Shown piece after piece: positions 19,670 through 31,242 of a stretch of DNA of 64,000 nucleotides (position 1 is its first letter; each line of letters starts with the position of its first letter). The stretch spans positions 17,485,936-17,549,935 of the forward strand of contig NC_081211.1 of NCBI RefSeq assembly GCF_902713425.1, in the 5' to 3' direction. The translations under genes were made by a program, and so were the position numbers. The notes beneath the pieces are model-generated. The model saw only the letters and a program-made list of their open reading frames with translations. It was not told where the DNA came from and searched no databases. The DNA comes from Acipenser ruthenus (lineage: Eukaryota > Chordata > Actinopteri > Acipenseriformes > Acipenseridae).

Positions 19670-20081
19670 TTGCAGTGTGTAGTGTTGGTATGATAAATAG
19701 GCTTGCTATTCAAAGTAACATTGGTTACAGACTGCAGTCTTCTTGATCACACTAAGAAAGTGGGTGTCTTAGTTGTGTATGTATAGTAGAACCGGTTGTG
19801 CCCCACTTTCATCCAATCACTCAACCATTCGTGCAATTAGTGATGGTGGGAAGGGAAGTGAAGTCTCTGAATCATTAGGTTCGCAAAATTCACTGAGCCG
19901 AAGCAGACGAAACACTTCATGCTCTTTAGTGCCATCTCTTGGTAGATCTGCACAACTCAATACATTAAGTTTAGCACAGACCTGCACAACAGCGCCAAAA
20001 TCATGTTGTGGCGGCAGCAATGAATGGGAAATCGTTTAGGGCGGTCTTCCTGTGAGTACAGAACGATTACTGTTTACGCAT

Positions 20082-20153
20082 TCCTCGTTAGTATAGTGGT
20101 CAGTATCCCCGCCTGTCACGCGGGAGACCGGGGTTCAATTCCCCGACGGGGAG
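20082..20153 (+). tRNA. tRNA-Asp (GTC)
   Basis: 72 nt, acceptor TCCTCGT/ACGGGGA, anticodon loop CTGTCAC (GTC), T arm CCGGGGTTCAATTCCCCG. The B box has CAA where the usual consensus is CGA; the same change is present in all three copies here. T-rich sequence follows. The ~260 bp upstream (19800-20060) hold nothing I recognise. Confidence 0.96.
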
Positions 20154-20861
20154 AAGTTGTTTTATTTTTTTATTTTATTTTTTTAAAACTCTCCTTAAAT
20201 ATTTTCCGCACAAAATGTAGTTGACAATTATTTACCAGATATGATGTATATTTGCTTTTTTTTTTATATCTATACCTATATACGTAATCCTTACCCGCCG
20301 TACCATATTTACAGTATTATTCGTTGTGTTGACTATATATTATATTATTTTACCTGTGCTTTTGTACATTTCAGAATATCATTTTTATAGACTATTTGTA
20401 TTGCTAAAACAGTTTGTCCTCACTGAAATAAAGTGTTTTGTAAAAAAAAAAAAAAAAAAAATAGAAACTTAAGAGAGGCCATGGAGAGTCACTAAGGGGG
20501 CGTGACTATGACGAAAGGGGCAGCTCTGTAAATAGAAAAAGCTAAATACATAAATGTTAACAAACACATTCTTAAAAGTCGGGAGTATGTTATGCGTGTT
20601 AGGCGGACGTGATAATCACTATACTACGTATTCTGCGTCGTTATGTTTTTAGTCAGTATGTTTTACCTAAAACTCAACTATTTGAAAGTTGAACGGCAAA
20701 TTAACGCTATTACAACTAAATGGGATAAACAGACATATTCTTCCCATTGAAAAGTATAGACTATTAGTGAAAATACGCCTGTACTTAGAAAATGAACACG
20801 TGCATCACCAGCGACCTGTAGCACTTGCTGTGTTCAGTGCTTGAGCGCTGTCTTCCATGAA
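20154..20861. other. Spacer between tRNA-Asp and tRNA-Val, unit 1
   Basis: No gene is seen. It contains an A18-20 run near 20443-20461 and, at about 20594-20632 on the minus strand, a worn tRNA-Val remnant (GTAGTATAGTGATTATCACG, then a CCTAACACGC-like anticodon arm) with no 3' half. The same spacer recurs at 44684-45401. Confidence 0.7.
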
Positions 20862-20934
20862 GTTTCCGTAGTGTAGTGGTTATCACGTTCGCCTCACACG
20901 CGAAAGGTCCCCGGTTCGAAACCGGGCGGAAACA
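20862..20934 (+). tRNA. tRNA-Val (CAC)
   Basis: 73 nt with perfect acceptor GTTTCCG/CGGAAAC, anticodon loop CTCACAC (CAC) and T loop TTCGAAA. TTTTTTT follows as terminator. Identical to the copy at 45402. Confidence 0.97.
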
Positions 20935-21682
20935 GCTATTTTTTTCTGTATTATTATTTTTCAGTGGTCTCCATTTGTTGCATTTTATTTGTGTACGGTT
21001 AAAACCCGTGGGTTAATTATGTATTTATTTTTTTTAAATGCAAGCGTAAATGTATCATAGCGATAGCAGCGCTTGTTGTAACTTCTTGTTACGACCAATG
21101 CGTTCACTCTAAGTCGAGTCTGACTGATTTCTAAGTTTGTGCTGCGTAGGCAGTGCCACCTGAAACAGTATTTATGATTTTACTAGAAAATGTGTTCAAC
21201 CGGACTAATATCAATTATAGCAATCATAAGGCAGGCCCTGATTTTTTTAATTTTTTTTTTAGCACAGGAATAACTAGGCTCTCAAATTATAAATCTTCAC
21301 AGAATCCTTACCTTCCAGTTACTATCATGTTACTTGGCCATGGCGGTGGTACTGTAGGCAGGACTCGGTGCTGGACTTCCGTCGCGTCCTGGTCAGCAAA
21401 GAGGGGGTCTCCTGCACTGCGCTGGAGGACACTGGGTCGAGTGTTACACTCATATGGGCCGATGTCTACCAGCAAGACCCCCGACACAGCACCACCACAT
21501 TGGTGCTTTAACAGTGAAGTGATTAGAAAAACAAAATGGTTATAACTGCGTATTATTAGATGTGTTAGTAGCGTTAGAGATAAAACAATGGAACAAATTA
21601 TAACTTGAATTCTGTTCCATGAACTTCAACTGTATTAGAATAAAATAGCAACACAATTACTTTATTAAATCCATTTCTAACA
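20935..21682. other. Flank after tRNA-Val, unit 1, up to LINE copy D
   Basis: No host gene is seen. 21345-21520 translates, in one frame, to a stretch with a DTGSSVTLI motif like the protease of Gypsy-type LTR elements; I treat it as a short fossil. The segment ends at CCATTTCTAAC, where LINE copy D abuts it; in the duplicate at 46228 the flank instead continues with ATCAAGCATCAAG. Confidence 0.5.
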
Positions 21683-21938
21683 ACCCCGAGGAGGCATCAC
21701 AGCCACGATTCTTCCTACGTGGTCTCGGTGCCAAGCAGCGCCCCCTACTCCGCCAGGGAAGGACACCGTTCACCTGGGGAGGGGGTCCCTCTTGCGAGGC
21801 GACCATCTCCTCAGGGACTAAAGTAATAGTTCCTTCAACTGCCCAGATTTGCTGCTTACGTTGTTTCTTTTCCGTAGAGAGAGACAACCCGGACGTCCAG
21901 AGGCTTCTCCCACCCCAATCGGAGGAGCCAGCTGAAGG

Positions 21939-23886
21939 ATGGCGTTCCGGCCAACCCAGGAGACTAGGAGGCACAATGCGGTGCGCTTCACAAGGACCCA
22001 GCAAGAGGAAACGGAACCAGGACTGACGAGACTGGAGTTCAGCCGGACCATTCTTCAGAGGGGTATGGGTTTTTCCCCTTCTGACTTGAATTGTTTGGTG
22101 AAATTGCCAGGGCTTAAGGAAGTGTTTGAGGTCAGTTTTAGGAACCCCCAAAAGTTACAAGAAATGTGGTCCTTTTGGGGGGAGAATAAATATCTCGCTC
22201 CATACAAAGAATTTTGTGTGGATGCACTGACAGACAGAGAAATGAAAGTTGTTACTGTCCAATTTTTCAATGAGGCTGTTAGCGACTATGATATTACAAC
22301 ATGGCTTAACCGCTATGGGAGGGTGTCATCAGAAGGGAGGAAAATTACAGACGAAGATGGGGTTTGGACAGGAGCCAGAAAGTGGCTGGTACGCCTCAAT
22401 GTTGATCCATCGGGCATTGGAGGCGTCCGCCACATTCCAAACTCCATAGTGTTAGGGCCCAACAGAGGGCTGGTATTCTATAATGGGATGCCAAAACTCT
22501 GCAGGAAATGTGGGGAATTAGGACACCTGGCGGCCGCATGTACTGTAGTCAAGTGCAGGAACTGCGGCGCCCCCCACGAGACCAGCCACTGCAGAGAAGA
22601 GAGGCAGTGCAATTTGTGTGGAAAGAAGGGGCACCTGTTTAAGGACTGCCCCTCTTCCTATGCCAACATGGCCAGAGCCAGCAAGGCAAACACGAACAAG
22701 CCTAGGCCTGAGCAGGAAGAGGGAGCAAGTAACAAAGACCAGTCCACATCACCACCAACAGCATCCAAGACCCAGACTCCAGCACCACCATCATCACCAG
22801 CACCCCCCTCACCCCCCCGCCCCCGAGACATGTCCCGTTTTACGAGGACCCCTTCCCCCAGCCCAGAGAGAGAGTACAACAGCCACTCCACTAGCTCCTC
22901 CAGTAGCTCCTCTGATGCAGAACACGAGGCAGGGAGGGAGCCCGGACCCAGCAGCGGCCCCCCCCTGAGTAGGGCCCTCTCAGCGCCAGCACTCCCCCTC
23001 GGCTCTCGTTATGACGCCATAAGGATTGAGTCCGTGGGGGAGGAAAGCGAAAGCGACAGTGAAAGTGAGAGTGAGAAGGAGGGGAAGGGAGTGAAGAACC
23101 AGCAGAGGGTGGGGAAAAGAAAGGGTAGAGACGAGGGGGGGAAAAGAAAGAAGATCAGGATCAAAGACAGCAAGTTGCAGGTGGCCCCCATAGATCCAAA
23201 ACCAGCTAATGTCCACACAAAGTCCCCAGTCTTGCCCTCGCAGGCAGAGACGGAGGCGAGTGGGACGGCTACACTGCCGCCTAGTGGGCAGGTAGCAGCC
23301 AGCCAGGGCATCCCCAGCCAGCCTTCCCAGTTGTTGGCACAAACCCTAGCACACCTCGCAGAAGAGGTGTTCACTAATGCACCGAGGGAGAGGTCGGGGT
23401 CAACACCTTCCCTGACCAGCAGTACCTCGGTAGCAATGACCCTCTTCAAGCGAAGGGCCTCCCTTCAAAGCATCCTTGACCCCCTCCCTTGTATGGGCAA
23501 AACCAGGGGCCCCCTAGAGGTTCTCCTAGATACAGCACTGGAGGACATGGGAATACCCCTGGACGCGGTAAGCCAGAAGTCTGCTAACAGCTCCAATTCA
23601 ACAGACGGTAACAGCCAAAGAATGCTGTCTGTCATAACCCCCCCCCCAGGACAAAGCTGACCCACACGTTCCGAGGGGCCCTGAGCAAGTTCCACCAGAC
23701 TTACCTTGTGGGGAGTTGAATAGCCCCAACAACTCCACGTACTGTGCATATAAAGACGGTGCCTTCTTGGACGAGGCAGCAGTGAGTACCTTCTCAGGGG
23801 TGATGGGAGTTGCAAATAAGCCCAAGCCCCCTCGAAGCAAGCGTAGAGCTAAGAGTAGGAAGAGTGTCCCGACCTCCCAATCATAG
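21939..23886 (+). pseudogene. LINE ORF1 of copy D, one frameshift in a C tract
   Basis: Identical in layout to ORF1 of copy B (N-terminal RNA-binding part, three zinc knuckles, Pro/Ser, acidic and basic tracts). The C9 run of copy B is C10 here (about 23638-23647), so the frame ends at 23660 after 573 residues instead of 648. The lost tail is the Lys/Arg-rich end. The rest could still be translated. Confidence 0.9.
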
Positions 23887-23891
23887 TCGCT

Positions 23892-26800
23892 ATGGGGTGG
23901 ACGCAGCGACTCCTTTTCTTGTTAGCTACCCTGATGGCCCTGATATGTGTGTCTGTTAATGTCAGGAGCATCAGGGAGACACAAAAAAGATTTGATGTAT
24001 TAAACTATCTAGCTAACTTGAAAGCAGATCTCATCTTTCTGCAGGAGTGTGGTATTTCGTCGAGCCCTGATTATAGGGACCTGAAGGAGAGTTGGACCCT
24101 GGGGGACTCCTTCTGGTCGGGCTCCAACATAGCCAGAGCCGACGGAGTAGGTATCCTGTTTAAAAACCCATTTATTACCTCCCGCAGCAGCAGGGAGGTA
24201 GAACCTGGTAGAATTCTGAGCGTGGATGTGACATACAACAACACTCCCCTCAGACTGGTCAATGTCTACGCACCCACTAACCAAAACGAAAGAGTTCAAT
24301 TTTTTCCACAGCTGCGTCCACTCCTGCTGGGGAACGTACCCGTCATCGTGTCAGGTGACTTCAATTGTGCTCTGAGGGACGTAGACCGGAGCAGGCCACG
24401 CAACGACCGCTCTAGTAGAGTTTTGTCCTCCGTAATATTTGATTTCTCCCTGTGTGATGCAGGTAAGGACCTGGTGCCTCCCTTTACCTGGGTGAGCTCA
24501 TCTGGGACCTCCTTCTCCCGTATAGATCTCGTCCTGCATACCAGCTCCCTTACGAAGACGGCAGTAGACACCCAGGCCGTCTTCTTCTCTGACCATAGGC
24601 TCCTGCAGGTAACATTGCAGGTCCCTCAGACCTCCCAGATGGGGTCAGGGGTCTGGAAATTAAACACCTCCTTACTCGATGACCCCTCCATAGCTGCAGC
24701 CTATAAGAGCAGGCTTGTTGAGTGGACCACTTTGCGTGACCTATTCAACTCCCCTATAGAGTGGTGGGAGATGGTCAAAATGAGAACTAAGGGTTATTTC
24801 ATAGCAGCAGGCAAAAGGAAAGCAAAAGAAAGGAGGGCCAAATATAAACACCTGAATGCTGCCCTCCAGCGTCTGAGCCTGCTTCAGCTTCGGGGGTTCC
24901 CTGTAAGCGACGAGATAGCCCAGACCAAGCTAGATCTTTCAGTGCTTTGTAGGGAGGAACAACGAAAGGTCATGCACAATGCAAAAGTGCAAAAAATGGA
25001 GGAAGACGAAAAGTGTACTCGCTTCTTCTTCCAGAAAACGAGGGAGAAGCGGCACTTGATGTCCTCCATGCTCGACAGCAGGGGGAGGATAGTAGAGGAT
25101 AGTGAGGGAGTGAAAAAAGTGGTAGAGAACTTCTATAGGGACCTGTATAACATCAAAGCTACAGATGACACCCTGATAGAGTGGTTCCTGAGCCAGTTGG
25201 AGCCTGACTCAGTGCGGGACGACGAGGAGGAGGAGAAGGACCCAGAACTCACGCTGGAGGAGCTCACCCAGGCGGTTAAGACCATGAACACCGGTAAGAC
25301 GCCAGGTCCAGATGGCATCCCGGGTGAGTATTACCATCTTTTTTGGGACACGCTAAAAGTCCATTTAGCAGAGGTCTACAGAGCGGTCTACAGGGAGAAG
25401 CGGTTGGGCCCTTCTATGCGGGAGAGTGTAATTACTCTCCTTCATAAGAAAGGGGAAGTTAAAGATCTACGGAATTGGCGCCCAATCAGCCTCCTTTGCG
25501 TGGATTACAAGATACTAGCCAAAGCTCTGATGCTCCGGCTACAAGTACACCTCCCTTTGGTCATTGGCCCCGACCAGGCTTGTGGCGTCCCAGGGAGGTC
25601 CATCACGGATATTTTAATGTTAACAAGGGACATTCTGGCTTATTCTAGAGAACGGAACCATCCCCTCTGCCTGTTCAACCTTGACCAGGAGAAGGCGTTC
25701 GATAGGGTAAGCCATGAATATATGTACAAAGTGATGGACCAGATGAAATTCGCTCCTGGACTTAGGGAGTGGGTTAAAACCATCTATACAAACATTAGTA
25801 CCCGAGTCTTGGTGAACAGGCACCTGACTGGTAAAATATCTATCCAGTCAGGGGTCAGACAGGGTTGCCCACTATCCCCACTGCTATATGTCGTGTGCAT
25901 TGAACCCCTCCTGCAGGCAATTCGTAGGGATACCAATATAACTGGTTTCCAGCTGCCTGGATCCAACGGGGTCCAGGTCAAAACAACAGCATATATGGAC
26001 GATGTGTCACTCATTTGCACCAACACATCGTCGGTACCTCGGATTAGTAATATCCTTGAGAAGTACTGCACGGCGACCGGGGCAGTGATTAATAAGTCCA
26101 AGAGCGAAGTCTACGTGTCTAAAAATTGGCAGGTAGATAGGGAACTGTCGGACATGTACCCTGTCAAAAAGGACAAAATCAAGATTCTGGGCCTCATTTT
26201 CGAGAACAATAGCTCGGGGGCCCAGAGCTGGACGGCGGCCATTAACCAGGTCCGTAAAAAGATTGGCGGATGGAGCACAAGATCCTTAACAATGACGGGT
26301 AGAGTATTAATAACCAAGTCTATACTGTTCCCCATCCTCTCTTATGTAGGAAAAATCTTTCCCCCAGACAGGACCACCAAAAAAGTGGTGGACCGCATTA
26401 TCCACCGCTTTATCTGGGGCAGCAAGATGGAGAGGGTAAAGCGATCCACTCTGAGTAAAGCCGACAAGAAGGGAGGTAAGGGGGTCCCGGACGTTGTGCA
26501 GCTCACCCGAGTGCAGGGGCTCACGCAAACTATCAAGAACATCCAGGCCCTGGACAGGAAGGTATGTTACATGAATCGTTTCTATTTTGCCACCTGTCTC
26601 AGGGCCTTGGGCCTCTGCACTATTGATAACACCGTGCCGTACTCCTGGGACCCCCCATTGTATTATAGAACCTTAAGGGACACTATATATAAATTGGGCT
26701 TAGATAAAGCAAAATTGGCCTCCTGGGAATACAAGGCTGTAACTAAATATCTTGCCGGTTCCCAGGAAATTGAAAAAGTAGCTACTTTCTCCCTCACCCA

Positions 26801-27335
26801 AAGCCAAAAAATCTGGGAGAATGTGTCTCACAGCTGCCTCAGTAATGTCCAGAAGGATATAGCATGGAACACCGTCCACAGTGCACTCCCCACTCGAGCG
26901 TTCATGTTCAGGAGGGGACTAGCCCAAGTAGAAACATGCCCCTATGCAAAGTGCCGCAAGAGAGAAACACCAGCCCATATCTTCTGGGAGTGTGATGTGG
27001 CTGGCAGTGTCTGGCTCTCTGTCTCTGTCTTCCTAAACAGGTTTGCTGACACGGCCAAGATGACCGCTGAGACTGTGCTCTATGGGCCTGCGGGAGGAAT
27101 CACTACCAGCACAGCTAAGTGCGTTTGGCGTGTCATCAATGTTGTCAAGCAGATCCTGTGGGAAGGCCGTAACGTCTGTGTCTATCACAAGCAGGAGCTA
27201 GACACTATCACCACGACCAGAAGGGCACAAACTCTTATCAAGGACTTTGTAATTCTGGACATCCGGACCCTCGGGAAGGACAAGGCCTGCGCGGAGTGGA
27301 GGATCGCCGGACTTCAGGACGTGAAGATGGAATAA
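23892..27335 (+). CDS. LINE ORF2: endonuclease / reverse transcriptase (copy D)
   Basis: A full 1147-residue open frame, very close to B and C, with differences such as Phe for Ser in VISDFS, His for Tyr in KYKYLN and Ser for Ala in VKRATL. All catalytic motifs (GDFN, SDH, YMDD) and the CCHC finger are kept. Confidence 0.93.
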   Translation: MGWTQRLLFLLATLMALICVSVNVRSIRETQKRFDVLNYLANLKADLIFLQECGISSSPDYRDLKESWTLGDSFWSGSNIARADGVGILFKNPFITSRSSREVEPGRILSVDVTYNNTPLRLVNVYAPTNQNERVQFFPQLRPLLLGNVPVIVSGDFNCALRDVDRSRPRNDRSSRVLSSVIFDFSLCDAGKDLVPPFTWVSSSGTSFSRIDLVLHTSSLTKTAVDTQAVFFSDHRLLQVTLQVPQTSQMGSGVWKLNTSLLDDPSIAAAYKSRLVEWTTLRDLFNSPIEWWEMVKMRTKGYFIAAGKRKAKERRAKYKHLNAALQRLSLLQLRGFPVSDEIAQTKLDLSVLCREEQRKVMHNAKVQKMEEDEKCTRFFFQKTREKRHLMSSMLDSRGRIVEDSEGVKKVVENFYRDLYNIKATDDTLIEWFLSQLEPDSVRDDEEEEKDPELTLEELTQAVKTMNTGKTPGPDGIPGEYYHLFWDTLKVHLAEVYRAVYREKRLGPSMRESVITLLHKKGEVKDLRNWRPISLLCVDYKILAKALMLRLQVHLPLVIGPDQACGVPGRSITDILMLTRDILAYSRERNHPLCLFNLDQEKAFDRVSHEYMYKVMDQMKFAPGLREWVKTIYTNISTRVLVNRHLTGKISIQSGVRQGCPLSPLLYVVCIEPLLQAIRRDTNITGFQLPGSNGVQVKTTAYMDDVSLICTNTSSVPRISNILEKYCTATGAVINKSKSEVYVSKNWQVDRELSDMYPVKKDKIKILGLIFENNSSGAQSWTAAINQVRKKIGGWSTRSLTMTGRVLITKSILFPILSYVGKIFPPDRTTKKVVDRIIHRFIWGSKMERVKRSTLSKADKKGGKGVPDVVQLTRVQGLTQTIKNIQALDRKVCYMNRFYFATCLRALGLCTIDNTVPYSWDPPLYYRTLRDTIYKLGLDKAKLASWEYKAVTKYLAGSQEIEKVATFSLTQSQKIWENVSHSCLSNVQKDIAWNTVHSALPTRAFMFRRGLAQVETCPYAKCRKRETPAHIFWECDVAGSVWLSVSVFLNRFADTAKMTAETVLYGPAGGITTSTAKCVWRVINVVKQILWEGRNVCVYHKQELDTITTTRRAQTLIKDFVILDIRTLGKDKACAEWRIAGLQDVKME

Positions 27336-27985
27336 AGGAAAAAACTGGAACCGCTAGCTCCTAGGAGCGGGACTACGGGGCACCGCTAAGCCTTTTATTT
27401 ATTTTGTCATGCCAGCATTCCGCCCTTTTTAGCTGGCATGACCGTTTTTCAACGGTGCCCTGGTTTTATGTAGTCTTTTTGTTTCAGTTTTATGGACTTT
27501 TATTTGATTTACGTTGAATGTTTTATTTGATTTTGTTTTGTTTTGTTTTATGTATCTTTAAGATTTTTAATGTAAACTATTAAAAGTTACATTTTAAGTG
27601 TTTTAAAATTTTAGAATTTTAACTCACTGTTTTATACACTGTCCCTTTTCCCCTGTCCCTGTTTTAGATCTAGTTTTATGTTCACTTTTGAACCTTTTTA
27701 GAGAGCACTCCCCGGCCCTCACAAGCACTGGTTTTTTATAGATGGTTCTTTTTTTCCAGTCACTTTTAAAACAGCACAGGTTTTTTTCATGTTGATTTTA
27801 ATCTGTGTCTGTTTTAACCATGTACAAAGCACAATTGTCTTGGTGTTTTTAAATGTATTTTAAATGCTTTTAAAACAAAATGTATGTCTGTATGCATGAA
27901 TGTCATCTTTAAAAGAAATGTAAAATGAATGAAAAAACGAATGGGTGTAAATGTAAAAAAAATGTAAAATCTCAATAAAAGAGTA

Positions 27986-28087
27986 TTTTACTAAAGATTT
28001 AAAAGATGTAAAATGAATGAAAAAACGAATGGGTGTAAATGTAAAAAAATGTAAAATCTCAATAAAAGAGTATTTTACTAAAGATTT
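27986..28087 (+). mobile_element. 72-bp LINE 3' stub re-inserted in U5, with 15-bp duplication
   Basis: Between two copies of TTTTACTAAAGATTT (27986-28000 and 28073-28087) lies a 72-bp piece made of only the last bases of the LINE 3' UTR (28001-28072, from AAAAGATGTAAAATG to GAGTA). This is the picture expected from a severely 5'-truncated, target-primed insertion into the U5 site just downstream of copy D. Confidence 0.85.
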
Positions 28088-28172
28088 CCGTGGAGAGGAA
28101 CATTTATGAGTTTCAACTAATTTTTTGATGCCCTGCTTTGGCGGGGCTTCCTTGTGTTGTAAAATAATAGAA
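28073..28172 (+). pseudogene. U5 snRNA gene, 3' half (site 6, behind copy D)
   Basis: Complete from TTTTAC to the 3' box. Its first 15 nt form the right copy of the duplication around the 72-bp stub. The flank continues to about 28304. Confidence 0.9.
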
Positions 28173-28308
28173 TTGCAGTGTGTAGTGTTGGTATGATAAA
28201 TGGGCGTGCTATTCAAAGTAACATTTGTTACAGACTGCAGTCTTCTTGATCACACTAAGAAAGTGGGTGTCTTAGTTGTGTATGTATAGTAGAACCGGTT
28301 GTACTATA

Positions 28309-28908
28309 CACCGCTAAGCCTTTTATTTATTTTGTCATGCCAGCATTCCGCCCCTTTTAGCTGGCATGACCGTTTTTGAACGGTGCCCTGGTTTTATGTA
28401 GTCTTTTTGTTTCAGTTTTATGGACTCTCTTGTTTTTGATTTATTTTGAATGTTTTATTTGGTTTTGTTTTGTATTTACGTATCTAAAAGATTTTTAATG
28501 TCAACTATTAAAAGTTACATTTTAAGTGTTTTAAAATTTTAGAATTTTAACTCACTGTTTTATACACTGTCCCTTTTCCCCTGTCCCTGTTTTAGATCTA
28601 TAGTTTTATGTTCACTTTTGAACTTTTTTAGAGAGCACTCCCCGGCCCTCACAAGCACTGGTTTTTTATAGATGGTTCTTTTTTTCCAGTCACTTTTAAA
28701 GCAGCACAGGTTTTTTTCATGTCGATTTTAATCTGTGGCTGTTTTAACCATGTATAAAGCACAGTTGTCTTGGTGTTTTTAAATGTGTTTTAAATGCTTT
28801 TAAAACAAAATGTATGTCTGTCTGTATGCATGAATGTCATCTTTAAAAGAAATGTAAAATGAATGAAAAAACGAATGGGTGTAAATGTAAAAAAATGTAA
28901 AATCTCAA
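28309..28908 (+). mobile_element. LINE 3' UTR fragment behind site 6
   Basis: The counterpart of 18976-19575, with the same start and the same TAAA-to-TAAA deletion at its 3' end. Confidence 0.87.
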
Positions 28909-29002
28909 TAAAGATTTCCGTGGAGAGGAACATTTATGAGTTGCAACTAATTTTTTGATGCCCTGCTTTGGCGGGGTTTCCTTGTGTTGTAAAATAATAG
29001 AA
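28909..29002 (+). pseudogene. U5 snRNA gene, 3' half, lacking TTTTAC (site 7)
   Basis: The counterpart of site 5, with the same diagnostic changes, plus GGCGGGGTTTCC in the 3' stem-loop region (shared with site 9). Confidence 0.87.
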
Positions 29003-29451
29003 TTGCAGTGTGTAGTGTTGGTATGATAAATAGGCTTGCTATTCAAAGTAACATTGGTTACAGACTGCAGTCTTCTTGATCACACTAAGAAAGTGGGTGT
29101 CTTAGTTGTGTATGTATAGTAGAACCGGTTGTACCCCACTTTCATCCAATCACTCAACCATTCGTGCAATTAGTGATGGTGGGAAGGGAAGTGAAGTCTC
29201 TGAATCATTTGGTTCGCAAAATTCACTGAGCCGAAGCAGACGAAACGCTTCATGCTCTTTAGTGCCATCTCTTGGTAGATCTGCACAACTCAATACATTA
29301 AGTTTAGCACAGACCTGCACAACAGCGCCAAAATCATGTTGTGGCGGCAGCAGTATTACATCCGTAGTGGTTTAGCACTACCTTAAAGAATGAATGGGAA
29401 ATCGTTTAGGGCGGTCTTCCTGTGAGTACAGAATGATTACTGTTTACGCAT

Positions 29452-29523
29452 TCCTCGTTAGTATAGTGGTCAGTATCCCCGCCTGTCACGCGGGAGACCG
29501 GGGTTCAATTCCCCGACGGGGAG
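29452..29523 (+). tRNA. tRNA-Asp (GTC), second copy
   Basis: Identical to 20082-20153. Upstream it shares with the copy at 44612 a 40-bp stretch (about 29350-29390) that is absent from the first unit, so units 2 and 3 are the closest relatives. The downstream flank stops at 29722. Confidence 0.96.
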
Positions 29524-29702
29524 AAGTTGTTTTATTTTTTTATTTTATTTTTTTAAAACTCTCCTTAAATATTTTCCGCACAAAATGTAGTTGACAATTA
29601 TTTACCAGATATGATGTATATTTGCTTATTTTTTTATATCTATACCTATATACGTAATCCTTACCCGCCGTACCATATTTACAGTATTATTCGTTGTGTT
29701 GA

Positions 29703-29737
29703 CTATATATTATATTATTTTATAATATAATATATAG
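29703..29737. repeat. Perfect 15-bp palindrome at a breakpoint
   Basis: CTATATATTATATTA (29703-29717), 5 nt of loop (TTTTA), then its exact reverse complement (29723-29737). The left arm is the ancestral flank, present in the two sister units at about 20334 and 44864. The right arm exists only here, directly before LINE copy E. It looks like fold-back copying of the left arm during break repair. Confidence 0.8.
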
Positions 29738-31237
29738 AAAGTGGCTGGTACGCCTTAATGTTGATCCATCGGGCATTGGAGGCGTCCGCCACATTCCAAA
29801 CTCCATAGTGTTAGGGCCCAACAGAGGGCTGGTATTCTATAATGGGATGCCAAAACTCTGCAGGAAATGTGGGGAATTAGGACACCTGGCAGCCGCGTGT
29901 ACTGTAGTCAAGTGCAGGAACTGCGGCGGCCCCCACGAGACCAGCCACTGCAGAGAAGAGAGGCAGTGCAATTTGTGTGGAAAGAAGGGGCACCTGTTTA
30001 AGGACTGCCCCTCTTCCTATGCCAACATGGCCAGAGCCAGCAAGGCAAACACGAACAAGCCTAGTCCTGAGCAGGAAGAGGGAGCAAGTAACAAAGATCA
30101 GTCCACATCACCACCAACAGTATCCAAGACCCAGACTCCAGCACCACCATCATCACCAGCACCCCCCTCCCCCCCCGCCCCCGAGACATGTCCCGTTTTA
30201 CGAGGACCCCTTCCCCCAGCCCAGAGAGAGAGTACAACAGCCACTCCACTAGCTCCTCCAGTAGCTCCTCTGATGCAGAACACGAGGCAGGGAGGGAGCC
30301 CGGACCCAGCAGCGGCCCCCCCCTGAGTAGGGCCCTCTCAGCGCCAGCACTCCCCCTCGGCTCTCGTTATGACGCCATAAGGATTGAGTCCGTGGGGGAG
30401 GAAAGCGAAAGCGACAGTGAGAGTGAGAAGGAGGGGAAGGGAGTGAAGAACCAGCAGAGGGTGGGGAAAAGAAAGGGTAGAGACGAGGGGGGGAAAAGAA
30501 AGAAGATCAGGATCAAAGACAGCAAGTTGCAGGTGGCCCCCATAGATCCAAAACCAGCTAATGTCCACACAAAGTCCCCAGTCTTGCCCTCGCAGGCAGA
30601 GACGGAGGCGAGTGGGACGGCTACACTGCCGCCTAGTGGGCAGGTAGCAGCCAGCCAGGGCATCCCCAGCCAGCCTTCCCAGTCGTTGGCACAAACCCTA
30701 GCACACCTCGCAGAAGAGGTGTTCACTAATGCACCGAGGGAGAGGTCGGGGTCAACACCTTCCCTGACCAGCAGTACCTCGGTAGCAATGACCCTCTTCA
30801 AGCGAAGGGCCTCCCTTCAAAGCATCCTTGACCCCCTCCCTTGTATGGGCAAAACCAGGGGCCCCCTAGAGGTCCTCCTAGATACAGCACTGGAGGACAT
30901 GGGAATACCCCTGGACGCGGTAAGCCAGAAGTCTGCTAACAGCTCCAATTCAACAGACGGTAACAGCCAAAGAATGCTGTCTGTCATAACCCCCCCCCAG
31001 GACAAAGCTGACCCACACGTTCCGAGGGGCCCTGAGCAAGTTCCACCAGACTTACCTTGTGGGGAGTTGAATAGCCCAAACAACTCCACGTACTGTGCAT
31101 ACAAAGACGGTGCCTTCTTGGACGAGGCAGCAGTGAGTACCTTCTCAGGGGTGATGGGAGTTGCAAATAAGCCCAAGCCCCCTCGAAGCAAGCGTAGAGC
31201 TAAGAGTAGGAAGAGTGTCCCGACCTCCCAATCATAG
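29738..31237 (+). pseudogene. ORF1 of LINE copy E, truncated and frameshifted
   Basis: It lacks about 145 N-terminal codons. The zinc knuckles are present, with Gly for Ala in the second. A one-base loss in the C-rich tract near 30168-30177 shifts the frame; the rest of ORF1 is open at 30188-31237. A two-codon deletion in the Ser-Glu run distinguishes it from B and D. Confidence 0.88.
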
Positions 31238-31242
31238 TCGCT

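Larger units (their letters stand above)
21683..27985 (+). mobile_element. LINE copy D, 5'-truncated in the 5' UTR
   Basis: It starts in the 5' UTR at ACCCCGAGG (equivalent to about 3813 in copy B) and continues to a normal 3' end. ORF1 has one frameshift and ORF2 is full length. Its left border is a tRNA-block flank, not U5, so this junction is a rearrangement rather than a clean insertion. Its 3' end carries a U5 fragment, a 72-bp LINE stub and then a U5 3' half. Confidence 0.92.

Noticed and set aside
20024-20224. Short open frame running through tRNA-Asp (also at 29394 and 44554)
   Set aside because: It is carried by the tRNA sequence and has no protein signature.
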